Assembly: GCF_009617995.1 (NCBI RefSeq)
Contig: NZ_CP044129.1
Coordinates: 2,356,001 to 2,420,000 of the forward strand
DNA: 64,000 bases
Direction: 5' to 3'
Source of the DNA: Halomicrobium sp. LC1Hm
GTDB taxonomy: Archaea > Halobacteriota > Halobacteria > Halobacteriales > Haloarculaceae
Numbering within the stretch: the stretch's first letter is position 1; each line of letters opens with the position of its first letter. This document shows positions 58,709 to 64,000 of this stretch, one piece after another. Below the pieces are notes generated by a model. That model saw only the letters and a program-made list of their open reading frames with translations. It was not told the origin of the DNA and did no database searches. Made by a program: the position numbers and the translations under genes.

Positions 58709-60568
58709 ATGACAGCGACGCAAGGAAACCTCGCGGGGCTCTCGCGCTTTATCTTCCGGGCACCGCGCTGGTACACGAGCGTGACGTTCGCGCTGGTGCT
58801 GGCGGCTGTCACGGGCATCGCCGCCTTCGACTCGCGGTTCATCTTGGACGACGCCTGGCAGGGCGTGTTCTTCGTGGGCATTCCGACCGTCCTCGCGAGT
58901 GTCGGCACGGCCTACGTCGACAACGCTCTGGGCGGACAGTTGACGCCCAATCGCGCGTCGCTGCTGGCGCTGTTTTGCGAACTGATCGTCATCGCCTTCG
59001 TCGTCGGTGCCGGCGTCGTCTCGGTGCTGACGGCCTTCGACCAGGAGTTCGTCCTCGATTCGCTGCTGGTGAGTCTCGCCGCGATCTTCGCACTCCGTCT
59101 GCTGGTCGTGATCGCCGTCTCCCGGCGCTCGCTCCCGATCGCAGCGATCGCCGCGAGTATCCAGCCGGCGGCGGCAGCCGCGCTGCTCGCGGTGTATACG
59201 GGTGCGACTTCGGCGCTGCTCGACGATCCGACGCTCCGACGATTCCTCTCGCGGCCGGATCACGCACCGCCGGAGCTACAGTTCCTCCAGCCGGTCGATT
59301 TCGGGCTACTCGCGGTCATGTGCGTGCTGTACGCCGGTGCGGTGTGGCTCTTCCTCGTCCTGCTGGATCGCCCGTGGCGCTCCAGTCTGGGCGTCTCGGT
59401 GCTGGATTTCATCCAGGGCTTCATCGGGCACATCGCCGAGGGGAGCCGCGAACTGGAGGACTTCTTCGAAGAACTCGGCGAGGAGGCGCTCGTCCCGGTG
59501 ACGGTGCTGTCGGTTCGCCGCCCGGACGGCGAAGAGAAGGCCCGCTTCGTCCTCCCGATGATCCATCCGGGACCGATGGGCGAGATCGGCGGCGGGAACC
59601 TCCCCAGACGGGTCGCTACCGAGGCCGACGGGCTCGCCTTCCCGCCCCACGCCACCGCGGGTCACGACTTCAACCTCGTCACCGAACGCGAGGTCGACGC
59701 GATCCTCGCGGCGGCGCGGTCGGCCTATCGGGACCTCGAATACACCGACCAGGCGACGGCGAGCCAGCGAGTCGAGGAGGGTGACGCGTCGCTGCTGGGC
59801 CAGGCGGTCGGCGACGACGCCGTGATCGTCTCGACGTTCGCGCCGGGGTTCGCCGACGACGTGGAGTACGCCGTCGGCCTCTCGGCGGCGGCCGAAGCGC
59901 GGGCTGGCTCGCTGGACGAGATCCTGCTGGTCGACGCCCACAACAGCAACGACGGTCTGGAAGGCGAGGACCTGGGTCACGTCGTCCCCGGCAGCGAACG
60001 CTCGTTCGACATGATCGACGGAGCCGGGAAACTCGGCGCGGAACTGGCCGCCGCCGACCGTGGCCGGCTCCGCTGTGGCGTCGCCTGGGACGAGACGCCC
60101 TGGGAACCCCAGGAGGGGATCGGGCCGCTCGGGATCCGCGTCGCCGTCTTCGAGGTCGCGGGGACCAGAACCGCCTACGTCCTGATCGACGGCAACAACA
60201 TGGAGCCGGGGCTGCGGGGTGACATCCTCGCCGAACTCGACGGCGTCGACGACGCAGAGGTGATGACGACCGACACCCACATCGTCAACACCGTCGAGGC
60301 GGAGAATCAGGTCGGCAGCTCGATTCCCGACGACGAGCTGATCGCGCTGATCGCCGAGTTGACCGAGCGGGCGATCGACGACCTCGAACCCGTCGAGGCC
60401 GGGATGGCCAGCGAGAAGGCGACCGTCACGGTCTTTGGCAACGACCGGACCGAGACCCTGGCCTCGACGGCCAACGCCGTCGTCTCGCTGGGCGGCGCGC
60501 TCGCGGTGACGTTCATCCTCACCGTCTTCACGGTCAGTATCGGAATTTTCCTCGTGACCGGCGGATAG
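58709..60568 (+). CDS. DUF2070 membrane protein with possible hydrolase domain
   Basis: This 619-residue protein has an N-terminal membrane part of about seven helices (residues 20-235), a coiled segment (EGSRELEDFFEELGEEALVP) and a large soluble domain (about 250-590), then one C-terminal helix (GALAVTFILTVFTVSIGIFL). The soluble part contains FVLPMIHPGPMGEIGGGNLP, FPPHATAGHDFNLV, LVDAHNSNDGLEGEDLGHVV and VMTTDTHIVNTVEAENQVGS. These repeated His/Asp motifs look like a metal-dependent active site (inference). The family is archaeal, and its function is not known. It has its own TATA (ATTTAACC) about 30 bases upstream. Confidence 0.88.
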   Translation: MTATQGNLAGLSRFIFRAPRWYTSVTFALVLAAVTGIAAFDSRFILDDAWQGVFFVGIPTVLASVGTAYVDNALGGQLTPNRASLLALFCELIVIAFVVGAGVVSVLTAFDQEFVLDSLLVSLAAIFALRLLVVIAVSRRSLPIAAIAASIQPAAAAALLAVYTGATSALLDDPTLRRFLSRPDHAPPELQFLQPVDFGLLAVMCVLYAGAVWLFLVLLDRPWRSSLGVSVLDFIQGFIGHIAEGSRELEDFFEELGEEALVPVTVLSVRRPDGEEKARFVLPMIHPGPMGEIGGGNLPRRVATEADGLAFPPHATAGHDFNLVTEREVDAILAAARSAYRDLEYTDQATASQRVEEGDASLLGQAVGDDAVIVSTFAPGFADDVEYAVGLSAAAEARAGSLDEILLVDAHNSNDGLEGEDLGHVVPGSERSFDMIDGAGKLGAELAAADRGRLRCGVAWDETPWEPQEGIGPLGIRVAVFEVAGTRTAYVLIDGNNMEPGLRGDILAELDGVDDAEVMTTDTHIVNTVEAENQVGSSIPDDELIALIAELTERAIDDLEPVEAGMASEKATVTVFGNDRTETLASTANAVVSLGGALAVTFILTVFTVSIGIFLVTGG

Positions 60569-60730
60569 CAGCGTTTATTCGAACGGCGTGCGATTTTGGG
60601 GACAGGTCCGGTCGAAGGATGACCCAGTAACGCCTTTCTCGGGCAGTCGTGCCCCTACGGTCAGGCCGTCTCGATCCGTCGCCAGCGCTCGTTGTGGCGA
60701 CAGCGACAGTGCGATCCCCGACAGCCACAG

Positions 60731-62515
60731 ATGTCACGACCGAACCACGCAGACAGAGACGAACAGTACACCTGGGATACCGACCGGATCTTCGCGACGC
60801 CGGCCGACTGGGACCGATACCGTGAATCGCTGCAGACCGACCTCGACGCGGACGATCCGCCGTCGGAGCCCGTCGAATCCACGGCAGCGGCGCGCGACCT
60901 CGTCGACGCCGTCAGTGACTGGTACCGACGCGCCCAGCGCCTCGAACTGTACGCGACGCTCCGGGACTGCGTCACGGACGCAGAAGCGGCCAGCGACAGG
61001 GCCAGACGGGCCCGCGACCTGTCGAGCACGCTGGAGGCGGCCGTCGCCCGGCGACTCGATCGACTCCGCCGGACCGACAAACCCACACTCGACCGGATCG
61101 AGCGGGGGCTCGACGAACGACGCCACTACTTCGCGTCGCTCAGACGGCGAGCCGCCCGACAGCGTTCACCCGACGTCGAAGCCGTGATCGAGCAGTTCGC
61201 CGAGCAGCGTACCAGCGCCGACCGGATCGTCCGCGCCGTCACGAACGAGGACTTCGCGCCGCCGACCGTCGAGACGCCAGACGGCGAAGAGCGGACGATC
61301 ACACAGGGTCGATACAGACGAGCCCTCTCCAGCCCGGATCGCGAGTATCGCCGCACCGTCTACGAGTCCTATCTCGACGCGTTCGCCGACCACGAGGGGA
61401 CGCTGGCGACGGCCTATGCCGAGAAGCTCTCGGCCGCCAGCGCGCTCGCCGAGGTCCGGGGCTTCGACTCGATCCGTGAGTTGCAGTTGACGAACCGGAC
61501 CTACCCGGAGAGCGGGCTCGAGGTCCAGTTCCCACAGACGCTCCACGAGACGCTGATCGAGAGCGTCGCAGACGCGATCGGACCGCGAGAGCGAGCGCGT
61601 GACCTGCGGGCCGAACGACTCGGAGTGGAGATGGTGCGCCCGTGGGACACCGAGGTCTCGCTGGCCGACGACCCCGAACCGGAGCTGTCGTACGAACGAG
61701 CCAGAGATCTGATCGTCGGATCGCTCGCACCGCTGGGCGAGAAGTACCAGGACCTCGCACGCGACTTCTTCGCGAGTCGCCGCGTCGACGTCTACGAGTG
61801 CGCGGACAAGCGCAGCGACATCCCCGCGTTCTGTCCCTCCTCGGCCGACGACGGTGCCTTCGTCCTCCTGAACTTCACGGGGGACGTGCGGACGACCTTC
61901 TACCTCGCACACGAACTCGGCCACGCGCTCCACGTCGAACACTACCGTTCGGAGCCGACGATGTACGCCACCGGGCCGCGCCCCGTCTCGGAGATTCCGA
62001 GCCTGCTCCACGAGATCCTGCTGGCCGAACACCTGATAGATCGGGGCGGCCCGCTGGGCGCACACGCCCGGAATCGCCGCCTCGAAGCACTGTCGGGAAT
62101 GCTCTACGGGCAGGCGGCGAACGCGGCCTTCAAGCGTCGGCTTGCCGCGGCCGTCGACGACGGTGAGACGCTTTCGGCCGACCGCATCGCCGACGCGTCG
62201 CTCGCGGTACAGTCCCAGTTCGATCCCGCACTCGAACCGTGTAAACGCTCGCGATACCAGTGGCTCACGGGGCAACTCTTCCGCGACGCGTTCCACCACT
62301 ACCAGTACGTCCTCGGGGCCGTCGGCGCGCTGCACGTCCGCGAATCGCTACGCGAGGACGGACGTAGCCCGGCGGCGTACCGCGAGTTCCTCCGCACAAC
62401 CGGACAAGAAGAGCCACTCGCTCAGTTCGAACGTCTGGGGATCGACCTGACCACGAGTGACCCCTACGAGCGTGCGACGAGTGTGTTCGACGGGTACCTG
62501 GACGAGTGGACGTGA
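60731..62515 (+). CDS. M3-family oligoendopeptidase (PepF-like)
   Basis: This 594-residue zinc peptidase starts MSRPNHADRDEQYTWDTDRI. The helical N-terminal half is followed by the catalytic HELGHALHVEHY motif at about residue 394, and the third zinc ligand Glu in EIPSLLHEILLAEHLIDRGG. PCKRSRYQWLTGQLFRDAFH and HYQYVLGAVGALHV are the closing M3 segments. It would degrade short peptides in the cytoplasm, after the proteasome. The ATG at 60731 is chosen because the domain begins there. It is monocistronic. Confidence 0.9.
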   Translation: MSRPNHADRDEQYTWDTDRIFATPADWDRYRESLQTDLDADDPPSEPVESTAAARDLVDAVSDWYRRAQRLELYATLRDCVTDAEAASDRARRARDLSSTLEAAVARRLDRLRRTDKPTLDRIERGLDERRHYFASLRRRAARQRSPDVEAVIEQFAEQRTSADRIVRAVTNEDFAPPTVETPDGEERTITQGRYRRALSSPDREYRRTVYESYLDAFADHEGTLATAYAEKLSAASALAEVRGFDSIRELQLTNRTYPESGLEVQFPQTLHETLIESVADAIGPRERARDLRAERLGVEMVRPWDTEVSLADDPEPELSYERARDLIVGSLAPLGEKYQDLARDFFASRRVDVYECADKRSDIPAFCPSSADDGAFVLLNFTGDVRTTFYLAHELGHALHVEHYRSEPTMYATGPRPVSEIPSLLHEILLAEHLIDRGGPLGAHARNRRLEALSGMLYGQAANAAFKRRLAAAVDDGETLSADRIADASLAVQSQFDPALEPCKRSRYQWLTGQLFRDAFHHYQYVLGAVGALHVRESLREDGRSPAAYREFLRTTGQEEPLAQFERLGIDLTTSDPYERATSVFDGYLDEWT

Positions 62516-62741
62516 GGGATTCGGGTTTCGACTGCACGGGAAGCAGTGGCGCGCGCCGTCGCGCCCTCGTGGCGTGACGAAGCCGGAGTCGGCTGGGGAG
62601 GAACGCGGGTCGTCCTTTCCGACGCACGGACCACTCGCAAAGACGCCGAGAGACGGAGTCTCCCACACCTTCACACGTTCCGTTCGCTGAAAAACGCCGA
62701 GAAGCGAAGCCTCTCGTGCTCTATCTCGTTTCACCCGATAG

Positions 62742-62764
62742 AACGCCGAGGAGGAGATTTGAAC
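62742..62764. repeat. direct repeat of the tRNA-Ser 3' end (att-like)
   Basis: Twenty-three bases identical to 62980-63002, covering the discriminator base, the 3' acceptor strand and the T-arm/loop of tRNA-Ser, in the same orientation and 238 bases apart. A decayed inverted copy lies at 62896-62922 (GTTCAAATCTCC is identical). Duplicated tRNA ends mark sites where integrases have inserted elements. No integrase gene remains nearby. Confidence 0.6.
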
Positions 62765-62786
62765 CGGAGGAAGACGTTCCTGCTCA

Positions 62787-62864
62787 TACTGCCGGCTGTC
62801 ACTTCGTGAAGATCTTCGCCACCCCGGGGTGGCGAAATCATTCACAGACTTACAGCCGGTAGTA
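62787..62864. repeat. dispersed nested palindrome, family A copy 2
   Basis: This is a 78-base element with the same three nested inverted repeats as 20736-20813, and it differs from that copy by only about seven substitutions. The inner hairpin TTCGCCACC/GGTGGCGAA around CC/GG is perfect. It sits between the duplicated tRNA ends, so it may have arrived with the element that used this tRNA or have inserted later. Confidence 0.85.
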
Positions 62865-62981
62865 TCACTTCGTTGCGCGGGCTGCGACTTCCGGGGTTCA
62901 AATCTCCGCGTGTGGCGTTTCCTGCTCACAGGTCGATCGACACGCACAGCGGTCGCTCGAAGGCTGGTATTCGCAGGAAAA

Positions 62982-63067
62982 CGCCGAGGAGGAGATTTGA
63001 ACTCCTGTGTCCTGAACGGACAGTTGCTCTCGAAGCAACCGCCTTGGCCGGGCTAGGCTACCTCGGC
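62982..63067 (-). tRNA. tRNA-Ser (anticodon CGA)
   Basis: This 86-base type II tRNA is read on the minus strand. The acceptor stem GCCGAGG pairs with CCTCGGC, and the discriminator is G. The D arm (GCC...GGC) holds the usual TAGCCCGGCCAA loop. The anticodon stem GTTGC/GCAAC closes the loop TTCGAGA, giving CGA, which reads UCG serine codons. A long variable arm is followed by the T arm AGGAG-TTCAAAT-CTCCT. CCA is not encoded, as usual in haloarchaea. No intron is seen. Confidence 0.94.
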
Positions 63068-63190
63068 TCACTTCATCGTAGCGCGATGTGCTCTTTATCG
63101 GTTTCGGTTCGAGCCGGGAGTGACAAGCGTTGGACAGCGCCACCCCGATTCCTCCGACAGTAATATTGTGTGTGGCTGACAGTGGAAATT

Positions 63191-64000
63191 ATGGACGTGC
63201 CAGAAGCCAGCGACGTGTGTTCACGGGTGTTAGACGAGATGGGATCGGCAGTGATCGGCGAGCGATCGTTCTTCGAGACCGTGTTACTGGGCGTCGTCGG
63301 CCGCGGCCACGTCCTCCTGGAGGACGTGCCGGGGACGGGCAAGACGCTGACGGCCCAGACGATGGCCCAGACCCTGGGACTCAGCTTCTCCCGGATCCAG
63401 TTCACTCCCGACCTGCTGCCGGCAGATATCACCGGGACACACGTGTTCAACGAGCGCGAGCGGAGCTTCGAGTTCAACGAAGGGCCGATCTTCGCCAACG
63501 TCGTGCTGGCCGACGAGATCAACCGCGCGCCGCCCAAGACCCAGTCGGCGCTACTTGAGGCCATGGAGGAGGGGCAGGTCACCGTCGACGGCGACACCTA
63601 CGACCTTCCGCAGCCCTTCTTCGTCATCGCGACCCAGAACCCGGTCGAGATGGAGGGCACCTTCGAGCTGCCCGAGGCGCAGGTCGATCGCTTCCTCGCG
63701 AAGACGTCGATCGGGTACCCCGACGAGGACGGCGAGTTCGAGTTGCTCCAGCGTCGGGCCGGCCGCGTCGAGCAGAGCCCCTCCGTCGAGACGGTGCTGT
63801 CGCCCGAGGAAGTCGACGAACTGCGAGCGCTACCGGAGTCGATCACCGTCGAAGACGACGTGTTGCGCTACGTCTCGAACGTCGCCCGGGCGACCCGAGA
63901 GCACCGCCACGTGGACGTGGGTGTCTCGCCTCGTGGCACCCAGCGACTCTTCGAGGCGGTCCGTGCTCGGGCGCTGATCCGCGGTCGGGAGTTCGTGACG
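63191..64000 (+). CDS. MoxR-family AAA+ ATPase, 5' part (runs off the right edge)
   Basis: The first 270 residues of a MoxR ATPase. It starts MDVPEASDVCSRVLDEMGSA. Walker A is LLEDVPGTGKTLTAQTMAQT, followed by FTPDLLPADITGTHVFNE, Walker B FANVVLADEINRAPPKTQSA and the sensor region FFVIATQNPVEMEGTFELPE, with AQVDRFLAKTSIGYPDEDG after it. MoxR proteins assist metal insertion or complex assembly, and their genes usually precede DUF58 and transglutaminase-like or VWA genes, which would lie beyond this window. A TATA-like TAATATTG lies about 25-30 bases before the ATG. Confidence 0.92.
   Translation, partial: MDVPEASDVCSRVLDEMGSAVIGERSFFETVLLGVVGRGHVLLEDVPGTGKTLTAQTMAQTLGLSFSRIQFTPDLLPADITGTHVFNERERSFEFNEGPIFANVVLADEINRAPPKTQSALLEAMEEGQVTVDGDTYDLPQPFFVIATQNPVEMEGTFELPEAQVDRFLAKTSIGYPDEDGEFELLQRRAGRVEQSPSVETVLSPEEVDELRALPESITVEDDVLRYVSNVARATREHRHVDVGVSPRGTQRLFEAVRARALIRGREFVT

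Larger units (their letters stand above)
62516..62981. other. 466-base intergenic region with tRNA-derived duplications
   Basis: Between the M3 peptidase gene and tRNA-Ser there is no gene. The region holds several short GC hairpins in 62,640-62,720, an exact 23-base copy of the tRNA 3' end (62742-62764), a family A nested palindrome (62787-62864), and an inverted, decayed copy of the same tRNA end (62896-62922). It looks like the remains of an integrated element. Confidence 0.55.

Noticed and set aside
62630-62765. CRISPR-like array, because ACGCCGAG occurs four times
   Set aside because: Spacing is irregular, the shared part is only about 8 bases for two of the copies, and no cas genes are near. 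The copies are tRNA-end duplicates and unrelated hairpins.
62870-62925. A second tRNA gene on the plus strand
   Set aside because: A T-arm-like GGTTCAAATCTCC and a possible acceptor end are present, but no D arm, anticodon stem or matching 5' acceptor strand is found. It is better explained as an inverted partial copy of tRNA-Ser.

Overview
This window is a piece of a haloarchaeal chromosome (class Halobacteria). The base composition is GC-rich throughout. The proteins are strongly acidic. The informational genes are archaeal: transcription factor S, RpoP, eL43, prefoldin beta, NAC, a thermosome subunit, a 20S proteasome alpha/beta pair, the KEOPS subunit Pcc1, LonB and NreA. Many genes have an AT-rich TATA-like element about 25-40 bases before the start codon and almost no 5' leader, as is usual in haloarchaea. 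The genus cannot be fixed from the sequence alone. There is no rRNA operon, CRISPR array, prophage or intact insertion sequence; one tRNA gene is present.

Layout. 1-4,700: the 5' part of dapA, then a polysaccharide deacetylase-like protein, a FemAB/GNAT-like protein and a GH3 beta-N-acetylhexosaminidase, which may act on surface glycans. 4,700-8,900: a NYN nuclease, membrane proteins, a PUA protein, a toxin-antitoxin pair whose toxin has an in-frame stop, then the NAC-TrmI pair. 8,900-15,900: CPBP protease, TFS, NreA and many small membrane proteins, some of lower GC. 16,000-23,500: CPBP protease, LonB, NadM, SAM hydrolase, an orphan locus with three iron-box-like palindromes, the thermosome and an amidohydrolase. 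23,500-33,500: glycosyltransferase, methyltransferases, MBL and Cys-cluster proteins, TRAM protein, M48 protease, a MacB-like ABC exporter and pantoate kinase. 33,500-43,600: sugar MFS transporter, phosphopantothenate synthetase, a tandem AAA ATPase with an unfamiliar N-terminal domain, Thi4, a BFN-family protein, prefoldin beta with DUF3194, and an aldo/keto reductase.

43,600-54,200: a Bat-type sensor-regulator, the pcc1-rpoP-eL43 operon, a GDT1 transporter, TruD, the proteasome, Pth2, dCTP deaminase, the thiamine regulator ThiR and a methyltransferase. 54,200-64,000: a conserved unknown, LeuA/CimA, DUF192, an HNH protein, GMP synthase subunit A, DUF2070, M3 peptidase, tRNA-Ser(CGA) with duplicated 3' ends, and the start of a MoxR ATPase.

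Connections. Pantoate kinase and phosphopantothenate synthetase are the two archaea-specific CoA enzymes and flank one transporter gene. Thi4 has a near-perfect palindrome against its start codon, and the likely regulator, ThiR, lies 14 kb downstream. The most unusual non-coding signals are a 74-78 bp nested palindrome present three times, three DtxR/SirR-like boxes around a region with no recognisable gene, and a tRNA-Ser locus that looks like the scar of an integrated element.
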